From the NCBI GenBank assembly GCA_036170135.1, contig JAVHOP010000022.1:1-48324 (forward strand): a stretch of 48,324 bases of DNA, in the 5' to 3' direction. The notes below the pieces were generated by a model. The model saw only the letters and a list, made by a program, of their open reading frames with translations. It did no database searches and had not been told where the DNA came from. Origin of the DNA: CG1-02-35-72 sp036170135. GTDB lineage: Bacteria > Bacteroidota > Bacteroidia > Flavobacteriales > Flavobacteriaceae. This document shows positions 7,377 through 15,914 of the stretch, in pieces. A program made the translations under genes and the position numbers. Numbering within the stretch: the first letter of the stretch is position 1; every line of letters begins with the position of its first letter.

Positions 7377-8119
7377 TTTTTAGCATCTAGAAATTGCACA
7401 AATTTTGCAATACCTTCGGTTTTTTTTAAGTTCACTTTGTTCTTGCTAAAAAAAGTTTTGATTTCATTATTTAGTTCAGGAAACTTTAAATAGAGGTCTT
7501 TCTTTTTAGAAGGTAATACTGAAATTGAATCGCCTTGCTGAATATAATATTTGATTATAGTTTCAAAACTAGGCGATTTTGCTGGTACAAAAGAATTCTC
7601 AGCTTCTTGATATGGTGTATAATGTGAAGTCAATCGTTGGTATGCACCGTAATGTTTACCCTTATATAATACTTTTAAATAGCCATATACTTCTGCATTC
7701 GAGTCATTAGTAAAGCTTAGATATTTATAAGTTCTTCCATTAATAACGCAACTAATATCTTCCAATTTTAAAAGCGCTTCAGATTCAGGCCTATAAATTT
7801 CATTTTTCATTTCAATTTCGTCACTATAAATATTATAACGCAAATACATATTGATACTTTTATGATTTGTTTCATCTACAATAATACCGGTTGTAAAGTT
7901 GTTATTCTCAAACGGACTGCCTTTCACCAATTTATAATTCATTACAACTTCGCCAACATCATTTATCCTAAAAATAGAAGAACTCTTTTTGAAATTTTGT
8001 TTTTTGGCTAATTCAAGATTAAATAAATCGAGCCGTTCAGCATTCATTGCATTGTGTTGTGAAAAGGCATTGCCACTAACTATAAAAAAAAATATTAAGC
8101 TTAAAATTACTTGTTTCAT
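7373..8119 (-). CDS. Secreted protein of unknown function, tandem paralogue A
   Basis: 248 aa with a signal peptide (about residues 1-20, cleavage after NAFSQ). I do not recognise a family. It is clearly paralogous to the next gene upstream: both share YLRYNIYxDExE, DISCxINGxxY, a GYLxxxYKGKxY block and a late YYIxQG motif, in the same order over the whole length. Probably periplasmic or outer-surface. Its stop codon overlaps that of tsaB on the other strand by a few bases. Function cannot be assigned from sequence; co-orientation with the GH65 gene upstream is the only contextual hint. Confidence 0.8.
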   Translation of the reverse strand: MKQVILSLIFFFIVSGNAFSQHNAMNAERLDLFNLELAKKQNFKKSSSIFRINDVGEVVMNYKLVKGSPFENNNFTTGIIVDETNHKSINMYLRYNIYSDEIEMKNEIYRPESEALLKLEDISCVINGRTYKYLSFTNDSNAEVYGYLKVLYKGKHYGAYQRLTSHYTPYQEAENSFVPAKSPSFETIIKYYIQQGDSISVLPSKKKDLYLKFPELNNEIKTFFSKNKVNLKKTEGIAKFVQFLDAKN

Positions 8120-8306
8120 GATGTAAATTGAGAAAATTAAAATATGTTTTTGGGGTTTTTAATAAAACGGTCTAAAGTAGTCAAAATAAGTAGATTTAAA
8201 ATATTTACAGTATTAAATTTATCATAAAAATGATATGTTTTTGTTAGCGTATTCTTGTAAGCCAACTGAGAAAAGATACTTTTTAATTTTATAAAATAAT
8301 CACTAT

Positions 8307-9083
8307 CTAATTTGAAGAATCAAGTAGTTTTACAAAATCAATAAAATCGGTTTCATCTTTTAAAGTCTTACTTTTAGTGCTCAAATAGTTTTTAACCAAG
8401 CTTTTTTGATTGCTGTATTCAGCCAATAATAATTTCTTTTTTTCAGGCAAATATAAAATTGAGGCACCTTGTTTAATATAATAAGAGACAGTGGTATCAA
8501 ATTTAGCAGGAATAGCCTGAGTAAACGAATTTTCGGACACTTTTTTTGGTGTAAAAGTCGATTTTAAACGCTTAAATAATTGATAATTTTTTCCTTTATA
8601 AATTTGAATAAGGTAGCCATTAATGGCTTCATTTTTTTCGTCGTTAAAAGAAGCAAATTGATAATATTTACCATTGATAGTGCAACTGATATCGTGTTCT
8701 TTTAATAGAGCAATCAATTTTTCATCTGGATCTAGAGTTGATTTTAATTCAACTTCATCATTATAAATATTATAGCGCAGATAAAGATTTACCGATTTGT
8801 TGCTTTGTTCATCGGTAACAAAGCCAAACAAAAACGAATTCACTTCATACGGACTTCCATTAAAATTTTTAAAGTCTAAAACAAACTCACCGCTTTCATT
8901 TGGTTTAAATAAATCGGGATTAAAGTTTCGCAATTTCTCTTCGAAAAGAATATTATAAGGATAAGTAAACTTATTAAAAGCCAGCTGCCCTGCATTGATA
9001 CGGGCTACAGCATCATCTTGAGCATAACAAACACCCATAAAAATAGTGGTCCAACTGACAAAAATGAATAATATTTTTTTCAT
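8307..9083 (-). CDS. Secreted protein of unknown function, tandem paralogue B
   Basis: About 258 aa from the preferred ATG at 9083, which begins a signal peptide MKKILFIFVSWTTIFMGVC ending near CYAQ. A longer frame from 9116 would put 11 odd residues before it. It is the full-length paralogue of the neighbouring downstream gene, sharing SVNLYLRYNIYNDEVELK, HDISCTINGKYY and GYLIQIYKGKNY. The 187-nt spacer between the copies suggests separate or weakly coupled expression. No catalytic motif or known domain seen. Confidence 0.8.
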   Translation of the reverse strand: MKKILFIFVSWTTIFMGVCYAQDDAVARINAGQLAFNKFTYPYNILFEEKLRNFNPDLFKPNESGEFVLDFKNFNGSPYEVNSFLFGFVTDEQSNKSVNLYLRYNIYNDEVELKSTLDPDEKLIALLKEHDISCTINGKYYQFASFNDEKNEAINGYLIQIYKGKNYQLFKRLKSTFTPKKVSENSFTQAIPAKFDTTVSYYIKQGASILYLPEKKKLLLAEYSNQKSLVKNYLSTKSKTLKDETDFIDFVKLLDSSN

Positions 9084-9217
9084 AATTAAAGATTTATCAA
9101 TGCTAAAAGTAATCAATATTTTATAATCATAAAAAATTTAAAGCTATTGCATCTATTCAAACAATTAATAAACCAATTTGCTAATTGTCTTAAATTTTGT
9201 TCTTAGATAATTCTTGA

Positions 9218-11236
9218 TTATTTTATAATATAAGTCTTTTTTTCAGGCCCAATACCTTTTAAAGTCAGCGATTTCCATTGTTTAGGAATGACAGGATTTT
9301 TTTGCTCAATGCCATTTTCGCCGATTTCTAACCCACCAAAGCCAAACAAAATTGTTTGTAATAATCCACCTGCTCCTGTCGCAAAATAAGGATTGTTACT
9401 GGTAGCTGATTCTGATAAAGCTCCAAACGGGGCGCGCTTATTAGGCTGATAGGAACTTTTAAATAATTCATAAGCCTTTTGCGGATTTCCTAAACGGGCA
9501 TATAAAATAGATAAAATCGAATGTGCCATGGCGGGGCCTTCTTTAGAAAAACGCGCTTCATAATAATTTAAATCTTTAATAATCTGATTTTTATCCTTAA
9601 TAATTTGCAATGGGTATGCTAACAAATTGACATCGGCTTGTTTAATAATTTCACCAGAATAAGTGCGATTTTCTCTCGTAATGCCGTCTTTAAATTTGTG
9701 AATAACAATCCCTTCAGCAACTTGTTTCCAATTATTATTTAGATGATACCCCAATAGCTCCGCTGCTTTTAAAGCATCGAGAAGTGCTGTAATTGCTGAT
9801 CCATTTGTAAAAGCATTGTCGTCAATATTTTGAGCAAATTCGTTTGCCCCAACCACATTGTTAATACTAAAACTTCCATCGGCATTTTGTGTTGTGCGAC
9901 TTACCCAAAAATCGGCGACTTCTTTAAGCATCGGATATCCAATTTTTTGCAACCAATTTTTGTCTTGTGTTACTTTGTAATAGTTGTAAAAGGCAATACT
10001 AACATCGGCCGTAATGTGCTGTTCAAAAGTTCCTGTCAAAGCCCAAACCGGCGTCGCTTCTTCGCCAGTATCATCCGATTCCCAAGGAAACATAGCCCCT
10101 TTATAGCCAAAATTTCGTGCTTTTTCGCGTGCTTGAGGCAAACGGTCAAAACGATAATTTAAGAGTGAATAAGCGATAGGTTGATTAAACATCAATAAAG
10201 GTGGATACATCCAAAGTTCTGTATCCCAAAACACATGACCATTATAGCCTTGTGATGATAAACCCATGGGTGAAATGCTCAAATTAGAATCTGCTCTAGA
10301 AAAAGCGTATAAATGATAAAGCGCTAACCTCACATCTAATTGCGATTCTAAATCACCTTCAATTTCGATATCACCTTGCCACAAGGCATTCCATGCTGCT
10401 TTATGCTGGTCAATAAGAATCTGCCAATTACTTCGCTCTGCCAAAATAAGCATGCGCGCCGATTCATTATCGGGATAAAAAAAATCTTGCGTGGTACATT
10501 CGGCGCCAAACCATCCAAATTGATACACGGTATTTGCTTTTAAAGCGGTATTAAAGCTCAAACTTTGATGATTGTTATCAATAATTTGATGTGTTACATT
10601 TGGATAGTTTCTTTCAAATAGAAAGTTTGCCGATGCTGCAACTTCATGCCTTCCTAGACGACTTTTAGCAGTGGTTTGCATCACAGGCATGCGCGCATCG
10701 TTGTCGCTAAAAATAGCGTAAGTTTGATTGATATTTTGATATTCATCGGGCGTTGCCATTAATCCGGTGGCAGTAATTTTTATTGGTTTCAATGCTTTTA
10801 TATTAACTGTTATCATTCCCGTAAAAGCGAGTTGTCTCAAAGCATAAATTGTATAACTTATTGTGGCTTTGTTTTGATAATCAAAAGAAGTGGTAAAAGT
10901 CGCATCTTTCATATTTAGAGTCTGTTGCCAATTGGTGACATTTGCTAGGCTAAGTTTTTCGCCATCAATTTCTAAATTTAAATTAGCGAAATTAATACCC
11001 TCAATAATTCGGCTGACGCCACCCGGTTTTTCACGATCAAAAACATTGTTTAACAAGATTGATTCTACTTTAAATAATTCTGCCGAAGGCAATAAGCCAA
11101 TACGTCCGTTTGCCAAAGTGATGCCGGCATAGGATTCATGCGTTTTGGTGGTAATCTCCCATCCCAAATTTTGTAGGTTTTGCGTATAACTATTTAATGA
11201 AATTAAAACAAGTACAGAACAGATAAAAGTCTTCAT
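9218..11236 (-). CDS. Exported GH65 family alpha-glucoside hydrolase (kojibiose/trehalose hydrolase-like)
   Basis: 672 aa with a signal peptide (about residues 1-18, ending SYTQ), an N-terminal beta-sandwich domain and an (alpha/alpha)6 barrel. GYNGHVFWDTELWMYPPL is the GH65 substrate-binding signature. Glu466 in VVGANEFAQ is at the general-acid position. Glu609 in GALSESATSNN is placed where GH65 hydrolases carry their base, a residue that phosphorylases of the family lack. This favours inverting hydrolysis over phosphorolysis. Related Flavobacterium enzymes act on kojibiose; trehalose or nigerose are alternatives. It is divergent from a LacI regulator and would act in the periplasm. Confidence 0.82.
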   Translation of the reverse strand: MKTFICSVLVLISLNSYTQNLQNLGWEITTKTHESYAGITLANGRIGLLPSAELFKVESILLNNVFDREKPGGVSRIIEGINFANLNLEIDGEKLSLANVTNWQQTLNMKDATFTTSFDYQNKATISYTIYALRQLAFTGMITVNIKALKPIKITATGLMATPDEYQNINQTYAIFSDNDARMPVMQTTAKSRLGRHEVAASANFLFERNYPNVTHQIIDNNHQSLSFNTALKANTVYQFGWFGAECTTQDFFYPDNESARMLILAERSNWQILIDQHKAAWNALWQGDIEIEGDLESQLDVRLALYHLYAFSRADSNLSISPMGLSSQGYNGHVFWDTELWMYPPLLMFNQPIAYSLLNYRFDRLPQAREKARNFGYKGAMFPWESDDTGEEATPVWALTGTFEQHITADVSIAFYNYYKVTQDKNWLQKIGYPMLKEVADFWVSRTTQNADGSFSINNVVGANEFAQNIDDNAFTNGSAITALLDALKAAELLGYHLNNNWKQVAEGIVIHKFKDGITRENRTYSGEIIKQADVNLLAYPLQIIKDKNQIIKDLNYYEARFSKEGPAMAHSILSILYARLGNPQKAYELFKSSYQPNKRAPFGALSESATSNNPYFATGAGGLLQTILFGFGGLEIGENGIEQKNPVIPKQWKSLTLKGIGPEKKTYIIK

Positions 11237-11506
11237 ATCAAGGAAATTTTAGTAAATGAGTTTTCAAATTTTATAGTATCTGTAAAATTAAGTTTTTAAT
11301 TTACATTAAATTTTACAACTTTAAATTAATCGGTTATTTATTTAAAATATTTAGGCAAAAACACCTAATGACTTAGCTTTAATACATTGTTTATAAACTT
11401 TTTAAATATTTAACGAAACTTTTAGTTTTTGATGTTAAATTAACGGTTATATTTACCTTATTAAAAAGATAAAGTCGAATCTTTTTTATTGAAACACCAC
11501 TTAATT
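11237..11506. promoter_or_regulatory. Divergent intergenic region between GH65 and lacI-type genes with two related AT-rich CGGTTA boxes
   Basis: A 270-nt divergent spacer. TTAAATTAATCGGTTATTTA (11321-11340) and a close relative beginning TTAAATTAACGGTTAT (from 11435) stand 114 nt apart in direct orientation. They may be operators for the adjacent LacI-family protein. The second overlaps TATATTTA (11448-11455), a one-mismatch -7 box for the regulator. No copy of the CGAAAACGGTTTCG palindrome found elsewhere in the window occurs here. Confidence 0.4.
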
Positions 11507-12526
11507 ATGGGAAAAGTTACAATCAACGATTTATCAAAAATGTTAAAGGTTTCAAAAAGCACGATTTCGAAAGCTCTTAAAGGATACGCCGACGTTAGCG
11601 AGAAAACGCGTAAAAAAATTGTAAAACTTGCTAAAAAGTTGAATTATACGCCAAATTCAATAGCCTCAAGTCTTAAAACTCATCAAACAAAAACGCTTGG
11701 CGTCATTATTCCGACTATAGTTCACCACTTTTTTTCGAAGGTTATAGATGGAATGATTAATGAAGCCGAAAAACACGGGTTTTTAATCATTTTATTGCAA
11801 TCGGATGAACGTTATGATTTAGAAGTCAAACAGATAAATTTGCTTATTCAAAAACAAGTAGATGGTATATTAATTTCGGTTTCAAACCAAACCAGCACTG
11901 TAGTTCATTTGCAAAATGCAATTGATAAAGGGATTCCCGTAGTGATGTTTGACAAAATAATAAAAAATTTTCCTTGTTCTAAAATTATTATTGATGATAA
12001 ACTCGCCGCTTTTGAAGCTGTTGATTATCTGCTAAATAAAGGATACAAACGCATTGCCCATTTTGGAGGCATGTTAACGCCCCAAAATTCTATCGACCGA
12101 TTGCTCGGCTATAAAAATGCTCTAAAAGCACACGGAATTGAATATGATCAGGGTTTGGTTTATGTCAATCCTAATAATGATGATTTTAATGATGGCTATT
12201 TCAATGCTAAAAAAATGCTCGAAGAACATCAAGATATTGACGCTATTTTTGCGATAACTGACTCTATTGCTATTGGTGCCCTTAAGTATTTTGAAGATAA
12301 AAATATAAAAGTACCTGAGCAAATTGCCGTTTGTGGTTTTAGCAATTGGTTTATGTCTTCGGTGATAACTCCTTCGCTTTCTACCGTTAATCAACCTAAT
12401 TTTGAGATGGGGAGCATCGCCGTTAATGTATTATTAGACGAAATAAGTTGCAAAGAAAAAAATGAAGCCTTTCAATTTAAAAAAATCGTTCTGCCAACTA
12501 ATCTGGTTATTAGAAAGTCCACTTAA
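11507..12526 (+). CDS. LacI/GalR-family transcriptional regulator
   Basis: 339 aa from the ATG at 11507; the frame also extends to a TTG at 11489, but MGKVTINDLSKML is a normal LacI start. The helix-turn-helix spans residues 4-23 (TINDLSKMLKVSKSTISKAL). The hinge helix TPNSIASSLKT provides Leu56 for the minor groove, and a periplasmic-binding-like effector domain follows (TLGVIIPTIVHHFFSKVIDG onward). Such proteins repress or activate sugar genes in response to a sugar. The divergent neighbour is the GH65 hydrolase, the likely nearest target. It is also the only regulator in the window able to explain the three LacI-type palindromes in the 27-43 kb island, but that link is inference. Confidence 0.9.
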   Translation: MGKVTINDLSKMLKVSKSTISKALKGYADVSEKTRKKIVKLAKKLNYTPNSIASSLKTHQTKTLGVIIPTIVHHFFSKVIDGMINEAEKHGFLIILLQSDERYDLEVKQINLLIQKQVDGILISVSNQTSTVVHLQNAIDKGIPVVMFDKIIKNFPCSKIIIDDKLAAFEAVDYLLNKGYKRIAHFGGMLTPQNSIDRLLGYKNALKAHGIEYDQGLVYVNPNNDDFNDGYFNAKKMLEEHQDIDAIFAITDSIAIGALKYFEDKNIKVPEQIAVCGFSNWFMSSVITPSLSTVNQPNFEMGSIAVNVLLDEISCKEKNEAFQFKKIVLPTNLVIRKST

Positions 12527-12532
12527 AAAATT

Positions 12533-13330
12533 CTAAATGAGGCTCACGCTAATTACATAGCCTTCATAACCACGCACATTAAACACGGTGCCATCTTCAA
12601 AAATTAGGTATTGCCCCTTAATTCCTTTTAAGTTACCCGAAAATTCGGGTGTTTTGTCTAGACTTAAGCTTTTTACTTTAGCAGGATAGTAAACTACCGG
12701 AAATTCTAAATTTATTTCTTGTTGATTATTTGATAAGTAATATGGTTTTACCTCCTCAGGGATAAAAACCGATAAGCGTTCTTTTTCGGCATTTAGATTA
12801 ACATCTCTAATATTGTTTGTGAGCATGTTACGCCAATTTGTTTTATCAGCTACATGATTTTTTAGCGCGACCTCAGCAATGCCCGCTAAATAGCGATTTG
12901 GTGTTTCAATCATCGTTATGACTTCATGAGCCCCTTGATCTATCCACCGTGTTGGCACTTGCGATTTTCTAGTCACCCCTACTTTTATATTGCTAGAATT
13001 CGCTAAATAGACTATATGTGGTTTTAGTTGGACCGCTTTTTCATATTCCAAATCGCGGTCTTCTCGGTCTAAATGGGCCGTACTCAATTCAGGATTCATA
13101 ACCCAATCGCCCGTTTGAGGCATCTTATAAAAACAATCATAACAATAACCTTGACGGAAGATTTTTTTGTCTTCACCACAATTTAAACATTGGAATTTTA
13201 TGAATTTGATATGGATATTTTTATTGAGTAGCTGATTTAAATTAATGAAATCATTGTCAAAATCAAGATAATACTGAATTGGACTTCCGTTTTCCGATAG
13301 CATCTTTTTTAAAACACCTTGGTATTGCAT
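12533..13330 (-). CDS. DUF2797 family protein with zinc-ribbon and GIY-YIG-like core
   Basis: 265 aa. Cys48, Cys51, Cys63 and Cys66 (QCLNCG and GYCYDC) form a probable zinc ribbon. Further on, IVYLANSSNIKVGVTRKSQVPTRWIDQGA has the look of a GIY-YIG-type nuclease or binding fold, as proposed for DUF2797. The molecular role is unknown. It ends 6 nt from the convergent LacI gene. On the other side it is divergent from the GH3-like gene, an arrangement I associate with Flavobacteria. A near-consensus minus-strand -7 box (TATCTTTA, complement of 13359-13366) lies 29 nt before the ATG. Confidence 0.78.
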   Translation of the reverse strand: MQYQGVLKKMLSENGSPIQYYLDFDNDFINLNQLLNKNIHIKFIKFQCLNCGEDKKIFRQGYCYDCFYKMPQTGDWVMNPELSTAHLDREDRDLEYEKAVQLKPHIVYLANSSNIKVGVTRKSQVPTRWIDQGAHEVITMIETPNRYLAGIAEVALKNHVADKTNWRNMLTNNIRDVNLNAEKERLSVFIPEEVKPYYLSNNQQEINLEFPVVYYPAKVKSLSLDKTPEFSGNLKGIKGQYLIFEDGTVFNVRGYEGYVISVSLI

Positions 13331-13408
13331 GGTTTTATTTTTATATATTTAATGGCTATAAAGATACACAAATACAAAAAAGAAAAAATTAAACCAATCT
13401 AGCAAGCC

Positions 13409-14941
13409 ATGCCATTTTCATTAATCAACACTTTCGCTTCTTGGATTTTAAAAAAAAGGCATCATCAAATAGATTTGTTTTTAAAATATCCGCTTGAAGT
13501 CCAACAAGAAGTACTCTTAAATTTAGTTCAGATTGCACAAAATACAGAAGTTGGCAAAAGTTGTCATTTTAATGAAATAACAGATTATCAAAGTTTTGTT
13601 GCAAGAGTTCCTTTAAAGCAATACGAAGATATTGAACCGTTAATTACACGTACTCGCAACGGCGAACAGAATATATTTTGGCCAACTCATATTCAATGGT
13701 TTGCAAAATCTAGCGGCACTACTAACGCAAAGAGCAAATTTATCCCGGTAAGTGAAGAATCCTTAGAGAATTGCCACTTTAACGCGGGCAAAGATATGCT
13801 GGGTTTGTACCTTTATACCAATGAAAATGCCGAAATGTTTAGCGGTAAAGGCTTGCGCCTTGGCGGAAGCAGTGAGGTTTATAAAAATGGCGAATCGAGT
13901 TTTGGCGATTTATCGGCTATTATGATAGAAAACCTACCTTTTTGGGCTGATTTTAGCAGCGCCCCAAAGCAGGAAACTGCCTTGATGAAAGATTGGGAAG
14001 TAAAACTAGACGCCATTGTAAACGAAACAATTGGCGAAAACATCACTAGCCTAGCCGGTGTGCCTTCGTGGATGTTGGTTTTGCTTAATCGGGTGCTTGA
14101 AGTTACTGGAAAAAATGATATTCTAGAGGTTTGGCCTAATTTAGAAGTCTATTTTCACGGCGGTGTTAACTTTAATCCGTATCGCGAACAATATCACAAA
14201 TTAATTCCAAAACCTGATTTTAAATACTTTGAAGTCTATAATGCATCCGAAGGCTTTTTCGCCATTCAAGACCAAAACCATTCTCTCGATTTATTGTTGA
14301 TGTTAGACTATGGTATTTTTTATGAATTTATTCCGATGGATTCATACGATGGTACAAACTCAAAAGCCATTCCGCTAAGCGAAGTCGAACTCAATAAAAA
14401 TTACGCTATGGTTATTACTACAAATGGTGGATTATGGCGTTATTTAATTGGCGATACGGTAAAGTTTACAACACTTTATCCGTTTAGAATTCGCATTACG
14501 GGACGCACCAAACATTTTATCAATGTCTTTGGCGAAGAGTTAATTGTTGACAATGCCGAACAAGCCTTAAAACACGCCTGCTTACAAACTAAATCGTCCA
14601 TTTTAGAATATACAGTTGCACCTATTTTTATGAAAGGGAAAAGCAAAGGCTCTCATGAATGGATGATTGAATTTAGTAAATCACCCGATGATTTAAATTA
14701 CTTTGCAGAACTGTTAGACAATACTTTAAAATCTCTAAATTCTGATTATGAGGCAAAACGCTATATCAATATTACCCTAAATAAACCCAAGATAAATGTT
14801 GCAAGACCTGGACTGTTTTACGATTGGTTAAAACTGAAGGGTAAATTAGGTGGGCAACATAAAGTACCGCGCCTTTGTAATGACAGAACTCTAATGGATG
14901 AATTGATTATGATGAACCAAGGTCCCAAAAGGGTGAAGTAG
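13409..14941 (+). CDS. GH3 auxin-responsive promoter-like acyl-adenylating enzyme
   Basis: 510 aa of the ANL (acyl-CoA synthetase/luciferase) superfamily, GH3 branch. In plants these enzymes join amino acids to auxin or jasmonate; the bacterial substrate is unknown. The ATP/AMP-binding P-loop SSGTTNAKSK is at residues 101-110. VYNASEGFFAIQD supplies the adenine-binding acidic residue, and WRYLIGDTVKF is the hinge motif before the C-terminal lid. Length and motif order are complete, so it should be active. It stands alone, followed by the REP array. Confidence 0.85.
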   Translation: MPFSLINTFASWILKKRHHQIDLFLKYPLEVQQEVLLNLVQIAQNTEVGKSCHFNEITDYQSFVARVPLKQYEDIEPLITRTRNGEQNIFWPTHIQWFAKSSGTTNAKSKFIPVSEESLENCHFNAGKDMLGLYLYTNENAEMFSGKGLRLGGSSEVYKNGESSFGDLSAIMIENLPFWADFSSAPKQETALMKDWEVKLDAIVNETIGENITSLAGVPSWMLVLLNRVLEVTGKNDILEVWPNLEVYFHGGVNFNPYREQYHKLIPKPDFKYFEVYNASEGFFAIQDQNHSLDLLLMLDYGIFYEFIPMDSYDGTNSKAIPLSEVELNKNYAMVITTNGGLWRYLIGDTVKFTTLYPFRIRITGRTKHFINVFGEELIVDNAEQALKHACLQTKSSILEYTVAPIFMKGKSKGSHEWMIEFSKSPDDLNYFAELLDNTLKSLNSDYEAKRYINITLNKPKINVARPGLFYDWLKLKGKLGGQHKVPRLCNDRTLMDELIMMNQGPKRVK

Positions 14942-14949
14942 CTTAATAG

Positions 14950-15311
14950 AAGGGCGAAGTCCTCCAGAATTAATAAGCGTAACTAACCAAAACTAACCCA
15001 GCCCTGAAAGGGCAAAGGAGTATAACGGAGGGCGTCGCCCTTCGGATANNNNNNNNNNNNNNNNNNNNNNNNNNNNNNNNNNNNNNNNNNNNNNNNNNNN
15101 NNNNNNNNNNNNNNNNNNNNNNNNNNNNNNNNNNNNNNNNNNNNNNNNTAACCCAGCCCTGAAAGGGCAAAGGAGTATAACGGAGGGCGTCGCCCTTCGG
15201 ATATAAAAGTAACCCAGCCCTGAAAGGGCGAAGGAGTATAACGGAGGGCGTCGCCCTTCGGATATGAAAGGAATAAGTAATCCAGCCCTGAAAGGGCGTA
15301 ATAAAATGATT
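14950..15311 (+). repeat. REP-like array of about 61-bp units, each with two hairpins, broken by an assembly gap
   Basis: Units begin near 14994, 15149 and 15210, with a partial fourth from about 15274. The two measurable full units have a 61-bp period. Each carries hairpin A, GCCCTGAAAGGGC, and hairpin B, AGGGCGTCGCCCT, separated by a conserved AAAGGAGTATAACGG linker (one A to G change). 15049-15148 is a 100-N gap inside the array, so the copy number is unknown. The last hairpin A (15284-15296) ends about 15 nt before the transposase ATG. Coding in this stretch is not credible. Confidence 0.85.
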
Positions 15312-15764
15312 ATGGGACAATCACTCGTAAAAAATTATATTCATATCGTATTCAGTACAAAACACCGACAAAAGCTTATTTATCTACCAATAGAAGAAGA
15401 ATTATACGCATATTTGGGTGGTATTTGTACAAATTTAGAATGTTCGCCTATTAAAATAGGTGGTTCTACCGATCACATTCACATACTCTGCATGCTTTCT
15501 AAGAAAATTGCACTGATGTCACTCGTAGAAAAGTTAAAATCCCATTCGTCGAAATGGATAAAAACCAAATCGGATAATCTTAAAAACTTTTATTGGCAAA
15601 ATGGCTATGGCGCATTTTCTGTTAAGCCTTCAGAAGTGGATGTCGTTATTAAATATATTGCGAATCAGAAAACACATCATGGCGAAAAGACTTTTCAAGA
15701 GGAATATCGAAAGATTCTTAATGAATATCAAATGGAATTTGATGAACGTTATATTTGGGATTAG
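15312..15764 (+). CDS. REP-associated Y1 (IS200/RAYT-like) transposase
   Basis: 150 aa, complete. The HUH metal-binding motif is His55-Ile-His57 in GGSTDHIHILC, and the catalytic tyrosine is Tyr115 in VVIKYIANQKTHH; GYGAFSV is also typical. These single-strand DNA nucleases recognise and cut at hairpins. The gene is flanked by matching hairpins, an array on the left and inverted copies on the right, as for RAYTs that spread REP elements. I start at the ATG at 15312 (MGQSLVKNYIHIVFSTK); ATG 15306 is possible, and an upstream frame through the REP is not. No accessory TnpB. Confidence 0.88.
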   Translation: MGQSLVKNYIHIVFSTKHRQKLIYLPIEEELYAYLGGICTNLECSPIKIGGSTDHIHILCMLSKKIALMSLVEKLKSHSSKWIKTKSDNLKNFYWQNGYGAFSVKPSEVDVVIKYIANQKTHHGEKTFQEEYRKILNEYQMEFDERYIWD

Positions 15765-15768
15765 ATAT

Positions 15769-15855
15769 ATTCCGCCCTTTCAGGGCTAGAGGTAAATTAC
15801 CTCCTAAATTCTTAGGACTCCGTCCTAAATTAATATATAAAGCCCTTTCAGGGCT
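15769..15855 (-). repeat. Inverted REP hairpins on the right side of the transposase
   Basis: Three hairpins follow the stop codon: GCCCTTTCAGGGC (15774-15786), TAGGACTCCGTCCTA (15813-15827) and AGCCCTTTCAGGGCT (15841-15855). The first and third are the reverse complement of hairpin A in the left array, so the transposase is bracketed by REPs in opposite orientation. The middle one is a diverged counterpart of hairpin B. Confidence 0.75.
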
Positions 15856-15914
15856 GCTCAAAAAAACGCATAAAATTAAAGATTAATCTTTATAGATGAA
15901 TTGATTCAAATAAA

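Noticed and set aside
14994..15300. CRISPR array
   Set aside because: The repeats are contiguous 61-bp units made of two hairpins with no unique spacers, and the neighbour is a Y1 transposase, not cas genes.
14970..15320. 116-aa minus-strand open frame with repeated ATPSVILLRPFRAG
   Set aside because: It is the REP array read in frame across a gap; the repetition mirrors the 61-bp DNA period.
15601..15789. 62-aa open frame inside the transposase gene
   Set aside because: A shifted frame of the transposase ending in the REP; no independent features.
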